Shown piece after piece: positions 8,971 to 17,501 of a stretch of 64,000 nucleotides of DNA; the stretch's first letter is position 1; every line of letters begins with the position of its first letter. Made by a program: the position numbers and the translations under genes. The notes under the pieces are model-generated. The model was not told the origin of the DNA. It made no database searches and was given only the letters and a program-made list of their open reading frames with translations. Origin of the DNA: Candidatus Krumholzibacteriota bacterium (GTDB lineage Bacteria; Krumholzibacteriota; Krumholzibacteriia; Krumholzibacteriales; Krumholzibacteriaceae). The DNA lies in contig JAFGCX010000020.1 in assembly GCA_016932415.1 (NCBI GenBank), forward strand, positions 62,001-126,000, read 5' to 3'.

Positions 8971-9654
8971 CTACTTTTTTGCCGGTCTGAAACGTAATTT
9001 CACAAGATAGAGAAGATTCTCGAAACCGTCTTTCCATTTGTTCAATTTGACCTCGCCGACGCGAGGATGATAATTGACATTGTACTCGTCGAACCTGATC
9101 CCCGGATGTCTTATCGCGGCGATCTTGATCTCTTCGCTGAGGGGCATCCCGTCGCTCTGAAGACCGAGTCTGGGATAGATCTCGCTCTTATATATCCACA
9201 TCCCCGATTGCGAATCCCTTATCGCGTGCGCGAAAAGTATCAGCGTCCCCATAGTTAGGACCCAGTTGCCGACCTTGTTTGAAAAATTCATCGATTTCTT
9301 GTCTTTCAGTGGAAAACGAGAAGCTGACACGAAATCGAGATCCTTGTCTATCAGGTGATCGATGCATTCTTCGATCTGTTCGACGGCGTAAGTCCCGTCG
9401 CCGTCCATCGTCACTGTTATATCACCGGTGACGGCAGGTAGTCCGGCCTTGTACGCCGCCCCGTACCCCTTCTTTTTTTCAAAGACGACGCGGGCTCCGA
9501 GCCCTTTCGCGACTTCGGCTGTCCTGTCGGTCGAATTGTTATCGACGATTATGACCTCATCGACCGATTCGGGAAGAGATGGTATTACCAGCGCTATCCC
9601 TTCCTCTTCGTTGAAACACGGAATAACGACCGATATTTTCTTTTCACGATACAT
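8971..9654 (-). CDS. GT2-family glycosyltransferase, polyprenyl-phosphate sugar synthase-like
   Basis: A 227-residue GT-A enzyme begins ISVVIPCFNEEEGI and carries EVIIVDNNSTDRT and the metal-binding TVTMDGDGTY (DGD) motif. It has the DPM1/DPG-synthase layout without C-terminal membrane helices. Such enzymes transfer a sugar from a nucleotide donor to dolichyl- or undecaprenyl-phosphate. The GDGTYAVEQIEE segment after the DxD is characteristic of that group. Together with the small flippase and the GT-C-like protein downstream it forms a plausible sugar-decoration module. It lies 12 bases from the flippase Wzx gene. Confidence 0.82.
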   Translation of the reverse strand: MYREKKISVVIPCFNEEEGIALVIPSLPESVDEVIIVDNNSTDRTAEVAKGLGARVVFEKKKGYGAAYKAGLPAVTGDITVTMDGDGTYAVEQIEECIDHLIDKDLDFVSASRFPLKDKKSMNFSNKVGNWVLTMGTLILFAHAIRDSQSGMWIYKSEIYPRLGLQSDGMPLSEEIKIAAIRHPGIRFDEYNVNYHPRVGEVKLNKWKDGFENLLYLVKLRFRPAKK

Positions 9655-9666
9655 AGATCATCCTTA

Positions 9667-11169
9667 TCAAAAGATCCCTGTCAGCTTTTCCTTGAAAGGA
9701 AGAGGGAGTTTATTTATCAACCCCTTCTCTCTTTCCCCTATAATATTTAAAAATCTGAATCCCGCGAAAAGCAGGGCCAATCCCAGGATCATCAGTAAAA
9801 TCAGCAGAACGGGCGAATCCCATCTCGATGAGAGAAACGCGAGAGCGGCGGTCGGAAGAGCGGCCAGGTAACACCTTGCTATAAAACCTGACGGCACTTT
9901 GATATCCGGCCTGAAATACTTTACAGTCACTCTGAATACAACGACCTCTACCGCCAGGATCAGTACCACGGGGAAAAACGCCCCCCACAAACCATACTTG
10001 GGGATCAAAGCAATATCCAGGCCTATATTCAATATCGCCATCACCGTGAGGACAAGCATGTTAACCCAGCTTTTTCCAATCACATAGAGGGCCATACTCA
10101 TCGGAGTATAGAGAAACGAATATGAAAAGACAATAAAAAACAATTGCGTAAGCCGTGCCGAGGGAACCATTTCGTTTCCGTAAAGCAAAGGAACCATCGG
10201 TTTCGCGAAAGCGAATCCCATCGCGGCAACCGGTATGACGAGCAGGAAAAGGAGCCTGTAGTATATATCGATAGCTTCGGCAAGTCTCGAATCGTCTTTT
10301 GAAAAGACTTCGGACATCCCCGCCATCACGATAGGCCAGATAGTAAGCGGAACGAATTCAAGCGCCATCTGTGGGATATCATATGCCAGGCTGAAAAATC
10401 CGGATGCCTCGGCGCCTGAATATCGGCCCAGGAATATCACCTCGGAATGACGCCAGACGATCTGAGTAAGCAGACCGGTGACTACAAAAGGCAGGGAGTA
10501 TTTCATTATCCTTCGTATCCCCGGAATATCATCTCCGGGCCTGTCGTCTTCGCGGATCAGTTCCATTATCCCGGGGAGTAGTATGACTGTCGAGAGGATA
10601 TCGATGATCGCTCCGGCTGCAAGATACCCGATTATCCCCAGCCCGGCCTTTAGAAGCAACATCATCAAAACAAGATATGCCACGTTGGATATTGCCGTTA
10701 CGATACTGAGACGTTTCGTGACATACCATGACTGAAGAATATTCGTGACCATCGAGATCAAGACTTTGAATATCACGAGGGCGACGGCTGTCACAAGATA
10801 GATATTAAAATTATCCGGCCTGTCCTCATAAAAAGAACCGAGCTCTTCCCTGAAAAACCAGACGGCACCCAGCAGGATCAACCAGGCTGCCACCTGCAGC
10901 AGCAGCAGTCTTTTTACATTTTTAAAGAAATCACCCATCCCTCCCCTGACGCGCCTCGAGGGAAGATATTTAAGCATAGCCTGCGTCCCGCCGAGCGCGA
11001 CAATGATCATGGCGAAACCGGATATCGTCTTGAGTATACTCAGTACACCCCAGTCATGGCTTCCCAGTATCCTTACGACTATTATGAAACTTACCGGTCC
11101 GGCGAACAGCCTTGCCAGCTTCGCCAGGATATTCCATGACATCGCCTGTCCGACTTTTTCGTACGTCAT
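9667..11169 (-). CDS. wzx: lipid-linked oligosaccharide flippase (Wzx, MOP superfamily)
   Basis: The protein has 500 residues and about 12-14 hydrophobic helices distributed evenly along the chain, beginning with the usual amphipathic N-terminus and ARLFAGPVSFIIVVRILG. This is the polysaccharide biosynthesis/MATE-like fold that moves undecaprenyl-linked repeat units across the inner membrane. The gene overlaps its upstream neighbour by 4 bases. It is the only Wzx candidate in the locus and implies a Wzx/Wzy-type EPS pathway, matching the OPX and chain-length proteins upstream. Confidence 0.85.
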   Translation of the reverse strand: MTYEKVGQAMSWNILAKLARLFAGPVSFIIVVRILGSHDWGVLSILKTISGFAMIIVALGGTQAMLKYLPSRRVRGGMGDFFKNVKRLLLLQVAAWLILLGAVWFFREELGSFYEDRPDNFNIYLVTAVALVIFKVLISMVTNILQSWYVTKRLSIVTAISNVAYLVLMMLLLKAGLGIIGYLAAGAIIDILSTVILLPGIMELIREDDRPGDDIPGIRRIMKYSLPFVVTGLLTQIVWRHSEVIFLGRYSGAEASGFFSLAYDIPQMALEFVPLTIWPIVMAGMSEVFSKDDSRLAEAIDIYYRLLFLLVIPVAAMGFAFAKPMVPLLYGNEMVPSARLTQLFFIVFSYSFLYTPMSMALYVIGKSWVNMLVLTVMAILNIGLDIALIPKYGLWGAFFPVVLILAVEVVVFRVTVKYFRPDIKVPSGFIARCYLAALPTAALAFLSSRWDSPVLLILLMILGLALLFAGFRFLNIIGEREKGLINKLPLPFKEKLTGIF

Positions 11170-12296
11170 CTCCGCTCCATGCCGCCGTTGCCGGGTAGTA
11201 TCATCCCCGCAATTTCAGTCAACGAGATCCGGTCTGGCACCGCCGGGACATTCGAATACAGAACACTGTCCATGCACGGAGCGCCGGGGTGATATCCGTG
11301 CATGCCGGCGATCGGCTTCTTCCCCATGAAACACGGTACTATCATCACGCCAGGATCGGCCAGAAAGATCATCTCCCCGAACCTCTGGTCGTCAAACCAT
11401 ACTCCGAGCCTCCGGAGTTCTTTTTCTTCGAGGATGCGGCCTCCCTTTATATCTGTCAGAACATTGCCGACAAGTTCCCTGCCCCTGCCTGAATTGAACC
11501 TGAATCTCGCCATCGTCGAATCGTAAAATGGTATGTAGTCTTCAGGGACTGACAACCCGAGCCGGCCGATCTCCCCCATCACATCGATCACCGCTGTCAC
11601 GTCGCACATACCGTGATCTCCCAGAACGAAGATCCTCAGGTCGTCGCGGGAAGAGGCGATCTCACCGATCCTTTTTTCATACCAGCGCAGGTGGAGCCCG
11701 GTCTCTTCAGAAAGCGTTCCGCGTCTGTGAAGGGTCGAATCGAAACCTGCCGTATACAGTAAGAAAAGACCATCTCCTCCGCCGTCAAGGGCAAGTGCGA
11801 GATCGTTGAACGCTTTTTTCTCTTCCGTATTGTAATAACGGATGAACAGTGGGATATTTTTCCGGAGCGCCGTGTCTATGATTGTCTCACGCCCCGGAAC
11901 ACTCCCCGGTGAAAAAAGTTGCTTTCTCGCGGGCAGGTCGAGAAAAGAAAGCTCCCTCGCGGGTACATCGTAGAGATTGTAATAAGCGCTTACACCGATC
12001 GACCTTGTTATCTGCCGGTCGATGATCGTCCTGACCCATCTTCTTTCGGTAGATACAAAGCGGGGCATATTTCTCAGCCATTTGAAAGGAGACCCCTGCT
12101 GGTCGAACGAATACATCATCCATAGTCCGTGATGGTCCGGTAAGGCGCCTGTCATGATGGTGGTAAGAGCAGCCTGGCTGAATCCGAAGACAGTCTCGGC
12201 CTTCGCAATTTTATCAAGCCCGGCTGGCCTGAAATCGTGATGCCTTGTTATATCGTATCCCAGGGCATCGATTATTATCATCACCGTGGCGGCCAA
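11166..12296 (-). CDS. alkaline-phosphatase-superfamily phosphodiesterase/phosphotransferase-like protein
   Basis: This 376-residue protein has the metal ligands of the alkaline phosphatase fold in order: MIIIDALGYD (first Asp), AALTTIMTGALPDHHG (nucleophile Thr region), YTAGFDSTLHRRG (Asp/His), FVLGDHGM (Asp-His) and a late GMHGYHPG His. There is no signal peptide or membrane helix, so it acts in the cytoplasm if the start is right. Start TTG 12296 has GGAAAGG nearby, and ATG 12281 is the alternative. It follows a nucleotidyltransferase-like gene within the EPS operon. Substrate unknown; release or transfer of a phospho-linked group on the polymer precursor is an inference. Confidence 0.72.
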   Translation of the reverse strand: MAATVMIIIDALGYDITRHHDFRPAGLDKIAKAETVFGFSQAALTTIMTGALPDHHGLWMMYSFDQQGSPFKWLRNMPRFVSTERRWVRTIIDRQITRSIGVSAYYNLYDVPARELSFLDLPARKQLFSPGSVPGRETIIDTALRKNIPLFIRYYNTEEKKAFNDLALALDGGGDGLFLLYTAGFDSTLHRRGTLSEETGLHLRWYEKRIGEIASSRDDLRIFVLGDHGMCDVTAVIDVMGEIGRLGLSVPEDYIPFYDSTMARFRFNSGRGRELVGNVLTDIKGGRILEEKELRRLGVWFDDQRFGEMIFLADPGVMIVPCFMGKKPIAGMHGYHPGAPCMDSVLYSNVPAVPDRISLTEIAGMILPGNGGMERR

Positions 12297-12302
12297 TGTA
12301 TA

Positions 12303-13574
12303 TCAACCTTTCCTTCCAAAGACGAGCCGATTCCACTCATCGCTGAGCCTGCCGGCCGCTTTGGCCCAATCGCCCTCACCAGCTAAAAATATCCGATCAT
12401 TCGGCCCGATGACCGAACCGGTCCCACGCGATACTGCATGGTCGAGAAGCAGTACTCCCGCTTCCCTCAGCTTTTCAAGAGGCGATGATCGGGCCAGAGC
12501 GAGCCCGACAGAAAAGACTGTCGATGCTACCGTTCGAAATGGCTTATCGCGAAGATAGCATCTCCACGCCGTAATATAATCCTTTTTAAACGATTTTGTC
12601 CTCCTGCCGGCAAAAAGGTCCGAAGCGTTCTGCTCCTCTGCCCCGACGGCGGCGCCTCCCTGAATGAACGATTCACATCTTTTCCAGCAACCGAGCAGGT
12701 CGGCCGCGACCTCGAACCAAAGAGATCTATCAGTTCCTGCTGAAAAAGGCGGCACCTTGCCGGAGGGGTCGAGCTTGTACTCCGACCATTCTAGCGCCTT
12801 CATAACTGCCCCCTGGCCTGCCAGCCTGACGCCCGGATCATCCTCGCCAGCGCCGGCAACGTACTCAGCCCGTTCCCTGTAGCCGGAGATGAAATTTCCA
12901 GATACGCATAAAGACGCCGTGATGATGTCGGCGTATCCCTTTGCCGCCTGATAGAGAAAGTGATGCCTGGAAAGCGGCCCCGAAGATGTATCGGGAGGCC
13001 ACTCCCCGATAAAGGAAGCGATCCTGTTTTCCAGAAGTATGATCCCCTCGCGGCGGTCGACCTCTTCCGGCCTGAAATCTGGAAAAAACCCGGACGCGCC
13101 GAGGTCTCCTCTCAGGACGATCGCCCTCCGGTTTATATCATATACTCCGGGAGACCGTGGAAACCTGCCTGTCTCGCCAGCGGTCACTATACCTACGTCG
13201 ACATGCCCGTCGAAGACAGCGTCCGGGAATAATGATTCGCATTCTCCGGAAAGCCGCTCTTTTTCGGGAAGAAGCTTCATCAGAAGTCCTTTGTCCTCGA
13301 TTATCGCGAGAAGATCTATGTCGGACAGAAAAACGGGGCTTTCGCCCCCGAACAGTATGCTCCCCTCGCCGATCGAGAAACTTCCTGTCAGCAGAAGGGA
13401 TTTCAAATTATCTGGTCCGATATGCCCGGCGAGAAGGTCGCCGCAACATTCAAGAGACTTTTCGAACCGGTCGTGATAACGTTTTTTTATCTTGTATAGA
13501 GGATCGCCCTCGGCATGATGGAAAAAGATATTGCTACTCTGCCGGCCTTTCTCATTTCCCTGATTTTGCAGCAA
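12303..13574 (-). CDS. nucleotidyltransferase-domain protein of unknown substrate
   Basis: The 423-residue protein contains a polymerase-beta-type nucleotidyltransferase signature near residue 63: LLLTGSFSIGEG, then SDIDLLAI (the paired Asp of the G-S…D-x-D motif), with a likely third Asp in GHVDVGIV. The remaining 280 residues look helical and match no family I know. The start is TTG, immediately after the stop of the CpsD-like gene, with no better ATG in frame. Context within an EPS operon, directly before a phosphatase-fold protein, suggests transfer or removal of a nucleotidyl or phospho group, but this is not shown. Confidence 0.6.
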   Translation of the reverse strand: MLQNQGNEKGRQSSNIFFHHAEGDPLYKIKKRYHDRFEKSLECCGDLLAGHIGPDNLKSLLLTGSFSIGEGSILFGGESPVFLSDIDLLAIIEDKGLLMKLLPEKERLSGECESLFPDAVFDGHVDVGIVTAGETGRFPRSPGVYDINRRAIVLRGDLGASGFFPDFRPEEVDRREGIILLENRIASFIGEWPPDTSSGPLSRHHFLYQAAKGYADIITASLCVSGNFISGYRERAEYVAGAGEDDPGVRLAGQGAVMKALEWSEYKLDPSGKVPPFSAGTDRSLWFEVAADLLGCWKRCESFIQGGAAVGAEEQNASDLFAGRRTKSFKKDYITAWRCYLRDKPFRTVASTVFSVGLALARSSPLEKLREAGVLLLDHAVSRGTGSVIGPNDRIFLAGEGDWAKAAGRLSDEWNRLVFGRKG

Positions 13575-14348
13575 TCAAACCCGCCTGTATATGAATTCGG
13601 GGATATAGTATTTCTTCCTGTTGAGGATCGAACCGAGGAAATGTCCATCGAGCTTTCGCACCATCATTATCGCTCGCTGCACCACTTCTCGCTTGGTATG
13701 TCCAGCCTGTATGACCAGGGCTATTCCGTTGGCCCGCGAACCTATAACGGGAGTCTCGGGAGCTTCCAGTACCGCCGATGTGTCTATGATGACATAGTCG
13801 TATCTCGCTCCGGTCTCGGCTATCAACTCGTCCATCAGGGCTGATTTAAATAGCGGCTGAGTGACATCGGGCATACGGACAGAACCACTCGTAATAATAT
13901 CAAGGACCCCGTCATCTACAGGCCGGATGATCTCTTCCAGCGTCACGTCGCCGGAAAGGTAATCTATGATGCCTTTTTCGTTTTCTATTCCGAAAAGCTC
14001 ATGTATTTTCGGATCGTTTATCGCGCAATCGATAATCAGCACCCTGTCCGCTTCACTCTGGGCCAGAACTCTTGCCAGGTATGAAGCTATCAGAGTCTTT
14101 CCTTCGCCCTTTACGGCGCTGGTGAACATGACGACCCTGGAATCTCTCTCCTTGAACTCGGAATCGATCGAATTTCTAAGGTTCATCAGGGAACGCCGGA
14201 ATTCGTCGTCGACGCCGGGGATAAAAAGATCATCCCCACCCGAGGCAGGCTTGACCGGCCTTACCGGACGCTGATTCTTGATTCGTGGAGCCCCTTTTTT
14301 CATCTCCGCTTTTCTAAGGGCATCAAATATCTTACTCAAATCAGACAA
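13575..14348 (-). CDS. CpsD/CapB-type bacterial tyrosine-kinase-like ATPase
   Basis: This 257-residue P-loop protein matches the cytoplasmic BY-kinase partner of chain-length proteins. Walker A is SAVKGEGKT (about 77-85), Walker A' is VLIIDCAINDP (about 103-113) and Walker B is YVIIDTSAV. The A' motif lacks the usual D-x-D-x-R-x-P arginine. The C-terminal tyrosine cluster is reduced to two or three tyrosines in YYIPEFIY. It therefore may hydrolyse ATP and sense assembly more than autophosphorylate. The start is TTG beside GGGGG. The N-terminal SKIFDALRKAE is shared with exosortase-linked EPS kinases. Confidence 0.82.
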   Translation of the reverse strand: MSDLSKIFDALRKAEMKKGAPRIKNQRPVRPVKPASGGDDLFIPGVDDEFRRSLMNLRNSIDSEFKERDSRVVMFTSAVKGEGKTLIASYLARVLAQSEADRVLIIDCAINDPKIHELFGIENEKGIIDYLSGDVTLEEIIRPVDDGVLDIITSGSVRMPDVTQPLFKSALMDELIAETGARYDYVIIDTSAVLEAPETPVIGSRANGIALVIQAGHTKREVVQRAIMMVRKLDGHFLGSILNRKKYYIPEFIYRRV

Positions 14349-14367
14349 CCCCCTGGTCGAGATATCG

Positions 14368-15213
14368 CTACATCGGCCGATTTCGACGCTCCGTAACTAT
14401 ACTCTCCTTGTTTTCCAGGTCTCTTATCGCCTCACGCACTATCTTTCCGTCGAGCGAGTGAGTGTTCCCCACATATCCGAGAAGAAGGACACGGTCGCAG
14501 AGAACATTGATCAGTCTCGGCGTCCCTCCCGAATAATGAAATATCTCTTCGAGCGCGTCCCCCGAAAATACCGGTCCGTTGTTATCCTCGGAAGCGACAT
14601 GAAGACGGTACTTGATATAGTTATCCGTCTCCTGGCGGTTCAGCATCGGGATCTTGCATATCCCCGGTATCCGCTGGCGAAGCTGTCGCATCTCGTTGAG
14701 GTTGAGCATATTCTCCAGCTCCGGCTGGCCGACGAGCATTATCTGTATCAGTTTTCTATCCCTTGTCTCGAGGTTCGAGAGCATTCTCAGTTCCTCAAGG
14801 ACGTCCGGCGAGAGATTCTGCGCCTCATCGATGATCAGAACGGTGTTCCTGTTTTTTTCATACTGCGATATAAGGAACCTGTTGAGGGACAGAAGCATCT
14901 GCGCCTTGTTCATCCCCTCGACGTCCAGCCCGAAATCGTTGCATACGAGATATAGAAGCTGATCGAATGGAAACTTCGTCGTAAAGACGAAAGCGACTTC
15001 CAGAGAGGGTTGAAAGAGATCGATAAAGGCGTTTACCACCGTTGTCTTTCCCACTCCCACCTCTCCGGTCACCGCGATGAAACCTTTTTTCTGAAAGATC
15101 CCGTAAGTTATATAGGCCAGCGCGTCCCTGTGGCTCTCACTCCTGTAGAGAAAACGCGGATCGGGAGTCACGTTGAAAGGCAGTTCCTTGAATCTGTAAA
15201 ATTCTTCGTACAT
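14368..15213 (-). CDS. ExeA-like AAA ATPase of EPS loci
   Basis: A 281-residue AAA protein starts MYEEFYRFKELPFNVTPDPR, the exact style of the general-secretion ExeA/XrtA-associated ATPase family. Walker A GEVGVGKTT is at about 50-58 and Walker B VLIIDEAQNL near 125; GTPRLINVLCDRVLLLGY closes the module. Unlike ExeA it lacks a C-terminal peptidoglycan-binding domain. In EPS operons of exosortase-containing bacteria it always travels with the OPX, chain-length and kinase genes, as here. No exosortase gene is in the window. Confidence 0.85.
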   Translation of the reverse strand: MYEEFYRFKELPFNVTPDPRFLYRSESHRDALAYITYGIFQKKGFIAVTGEVGVGKTTVVNAFIDLFQPSLEVAFVFTTKFPFDQLLYLVCNDFGLDVEGMNKAQMLLSLNRFLISQYEKNRNTVLIIDEAQNLSPDVLEELRMLSNLETRDRKLIQIMLVGQPELENMLNLNEMRQLRQRIPGICKIPMLNRQETDNYIKYRLHVASEDNNGPVFSGDALEEIFHYSGGTPRLINVLCDRVLLLGYVGNTHSLDGKIVREAIRDLENKESIVTERRNRPM

Positions 15214-15219
15214 CCTGGC

Positions 15220-16623
15220 CTATTTCCGTTCCATATCAGGAAAACTCGACAGCACCTGGAATCCCAGAAGGTCTTCGGCTTCCGATATATTCTTGATCGA
15301 GTGATCGAGATTATCTATGAAAAATGTAAACCCGAGCGCTATTACAAGGCTGAAAATCGGGCCTAGGGCCATCCTGACATAATCTCTTGTCTTCTTCTGG
15401 TTGCCAGGCGTGGCCGGCGCCAGTATCGTTATAGACCATTCAGGATTACTGGCAAGCGCGACTTTCGATGTCATGTGCTGGTTCTTCAGATCGCTATAGT
15501 TTATCGCCAGCCTGTCTATCGCCCTGTCTATCCTCTCAAGCTCCACTCCCTTTTCCGGGTATGAATCCTTCTCAACCACGATCGCGTCGATCATTTCCTT
15601 GAGATCCTTTTCCCTAGCGATTATATGAGAAAGGTTTGTTTTTCTTGCTTCGATGTTGAGATCGATCTCGCTTTTCAGGAAGATGTTTATATCCGATATC
15701 TGTTTGCGCACCTTTTTAAGTTCCCTGTGCTCGTCGGTATACGTAGCGGAAAGTTCCGATTCGGACAACTTCAGTTCCTGCAGCTTCTCGACATATTGCT
15801 CGATCATCGTCTTCCTCGTCCCGAACGAAAAGTTCCAAGCGGCAAGCATAGCCTGTGAATAGACTCCGTTTGACTCGGCCTTTTCCAGCGTGGTTATGAC
15901 GTCCTCCACCTCGCTGCGTTCTTTCTGGACGAGATCGAGTTCAGTCCTGTACGCTTCGATCCTGTTAAGTGTGTTTCGTTCCTGAGCCTGGATATCGACT
16001 ATTCCCCATTCTTTTTCAAGCATACTCTTTCTCTGCCGCCAGTATTCGAGATCCTCATTCACCCTTGTGAGCTCAGAGGTGAAAAAATCATCCATCTCGG
16101 GAGGAGTCCTCACCTGCTGGTAATATTCCTTGTACGAATTGACGATCGCGTTGACCGCCGCTTCCGCGAAGACCGGATCGAGACAGGTATATGTCACCCA
16201 GAGGACGTTCGAAGTGCTGATAACGCCAGATACAGTCGATCCCGGATTTATCTTTTCGGGAGTCTCATAACCATCCGGAAGAAACGAGGGAAGCATATCA
16301 TTGGCCCTGTCAAGAACGACCTGGGAACGGACCATCTCGATCTGCGAGGCTATCTCCTCTTCCCAGGTGAGGACCCTCACATAGCTGTTAAAGACTCCCG
16401 GAGCCTCTCCCCTCTTTACAAGCATCTTGCCTACAGATTCGTAGACTGCCGGTTCCTTCAGGTTGAGAATAATCACGAAAACCGTCGAGATCAGGACTAC
16501 GCCGACGATGATCCATTTTCTTCGGAAGATCACCTCGAGAAAATCCTTCACGGTCGATTCTTTTACTACACTCTTGTTTTCCATAAGGCTACTGGCTCCG
16601 TCCGACCGATCTGTAAAACTCAT
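15220..16623 (-). CDS. polysaccharide co-polymerase / chain-length determinant (Wzz/GumC-like)
   Basis: The 467-residue protein has the two-helix PCP layout: a helix at about 34-54 (IIVGVVLISTVFVIILNL), a long periplasmic region with strong coiled-coil character between about 180 and 400, and a second helix near 430-450. There is no fused kinase; that function is the separate CpsD-like gene. It controls polymer length and bridges the inner-membrane machinery to OPX. The start at 16623 overlaps the OPX gene by 35 bases; ATG 16584 (residue 14) would remove the overlap and is equally likely. Confidence 0.85.
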   Translation of the reverse strand: MSFTDRSDGASSLMENKSVVKESTVKDFLEVIFRRKWIIVGVVLISTVFVIILNLKEPAVYESVGKMLVKRGEAPGVFNSYVRVLTWEEEIASQIEMVRSQVVLDRANDMLPSFLPDGYETPEKINPGSTVSGVISTSNVLWVTYTCLDPVFAEAAVNAIVNSYKEYYQQVRTPPEMDDFFTSELTRVNEDLEYWRQRKSMLEKEWGIVDIQAQERNTLNRIEAYRTELDLVQKERSEVEDVITTLEKAESNGVYSQAMLAAWNFSFGTRKTMIEQYVEKLQELKLSESELSATYTDEHRELKKVRKQISDINIFLKSEIDLNIEARKTNLSHIIAREKDLKEMIDAIVVEKDSYPEKGVELERIDRAIDRLAINYSDLKNQHMTSKVALASNPEWSITILAPATPGNQKKTRDYVRMALGPIFSLVIALGFTFFIDNLDHSIKNISEAEDLLGFQVLSSFPDMERK

Positions 16624-17383
16624 ACATCGTCTTTACATTCACTACCTGCCATCCCCTTAGATAAAGATCGGCCGGTTTGGCGAGGATATCAAACATTTTA
16701 TTAGAAAAGTCCGCTGCCGAAGATATCCTGGATTTAGGGACCATCACAATATCGTAAGGCCTTATCGCGATGTCGAGATCATAGTGGTTTCCTTTGATGA
16801 TATCGTTGATATTTACTTCGATACCAACGATGTGATCGGGAGCGATCCTTCTTATCACCACAACGTTGTTCTTCCTCGCATCATCATTGAGCCCGCCCCC
16901 GGAAGCGAGAAGATTGAGAAGAGTCTGTCCCGGCCTGTAATCGTATCCTCCAGGGTTTCCGACTTCACCCAGCACATAGACCAGGCGTTTGTCGAATTCC
17001 CTTACCATCACGGCTATATCGGGATCATTGATTATCTCCGAGAACTTCTCGGTGAGGATACTGTCTATTTCATCGGTAGTCCTGCCGACTACTTCGATAT
17101 CGCCGATATACGGATAGGATATCCTTCCGTCCGGGCGGATCTTTATATTTTCCCTGGAATAGTTTCTGTTATAGAGAAAAAGCACATCGATGACATCTCC
17201 GTATCCCAGAGTGTAGATGCCATCCTCTTCAGCCTGCGGAAGGGCTGAGAGATCGAGCGTCGAAGTCTCAACGATTCCAGCCCTGTTGTCGATAATCCTG
17301 TTTCCGCCTCCACATCCGCCGAGAATCAGGGCAGATAGTGTCAACAATATTACCATATCGAGGCAGAATGTAATTCTTCGCAT
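16589..17383 (-). CDS. outer-membrane polysaccharide export lipoprotein (OPX, Wza/GumB type)
   Basis: The 264-residue protein has a lipoprotein signal with lipobox LILGGC (Cys24). A Poly_export domain follows (YTLGYGDVIDVLFLY…IRPDGRISYPYIGDIEVVGRT), then an SLBB-like domain (VYVLGEVGNPGGYDYRPGQTLL). This is the exit channel for exopolysaccharide in the outer membrane or its periplasmic adaptor. It is short compared with Wza (about 380), having a single SLBB repeat. Two candidate promoters lie in the 118-bp gap upstream. It heads the export block OPX, GumC, ExeA-like, CpsD-like. Confidence 0.9.
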   Translation of the reverse strand: MRRITFCLDMVILLTLSALILGGCGGGNRIIDNRAGIVETSTLDLSALPQAEEDGIYTLGYGDVIDVLFLYNRNYSRENIKIRPDGRISYPYIGDIEVVGRTTDEIDSILTEKFSEIINDPDIAVMVREFDKRLVYVLGEVGNPGGYDYRPGQTLLNLLASGGGLNDDARKNNVVVIRRIAPDHIVGIEVNINDIIKGNHYDLDIAIRPYDIVMVPKSRISSAADFSNKMFDILAKPADLYLRGWQVVNVKTMYEFYRSVGRSQ

Positions 17384-17440
17384 TGGTCTCCAGATTCAGC
17401 TACTTCAGGTCCGACCCTGTAATTCCTTTAAATCGAGGAA

Positions 17441-17469
17441 AAGTTACCCTTTCAGGCGTAATATGTCAA
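17441..17469 (-). promoter_or_regulatory. sigma-70-like promoter before the OPX gene
   Basis: On the - strand a perfect TTGACA (17469-17464) is followed after 17 bases by TAACTT (17446-17441), a weak -10. It would give a leader of about 50 bases to the OPX start at 17383. It lies just downstream of a sigma-54-like site, so the two may be alternatives. Confidence 0.38.
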
Positions 17470-17481
17470 ACAAGAATTAGG

Positions 17482-17496
17482 GCAAGATGCATGCCA
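17482..17496 (-). promoter_or_regulatory. sigma-54 (-24/-12) promoter-like site before the OPX gene
   Basis: The - strand reads TGGCATGCATCTTGC, matching the consensus TGGCACG-N4-TTGC with one difference and with exact spacing between the GG and GC doublets. It sits in the gap between the sugar transferase stop and the OPX start, about 88 bases of leader away. The EPS export block could thus be transcribed separately from the priming transferase. No sigma-54 activator gene is in the window. Confidence 0.5.
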
Positions 17497-17501
17497 GAAT
17501 A

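Noticed and set aside
13575-17383. Exosortase (XrtA)/PEP-CTERM system
   Set aside because: The ExeA-like and CpsD-like proteins resemble XrtA-linked families, but no exosortase gene or PEP-CTERM protein tail is seen in the window.
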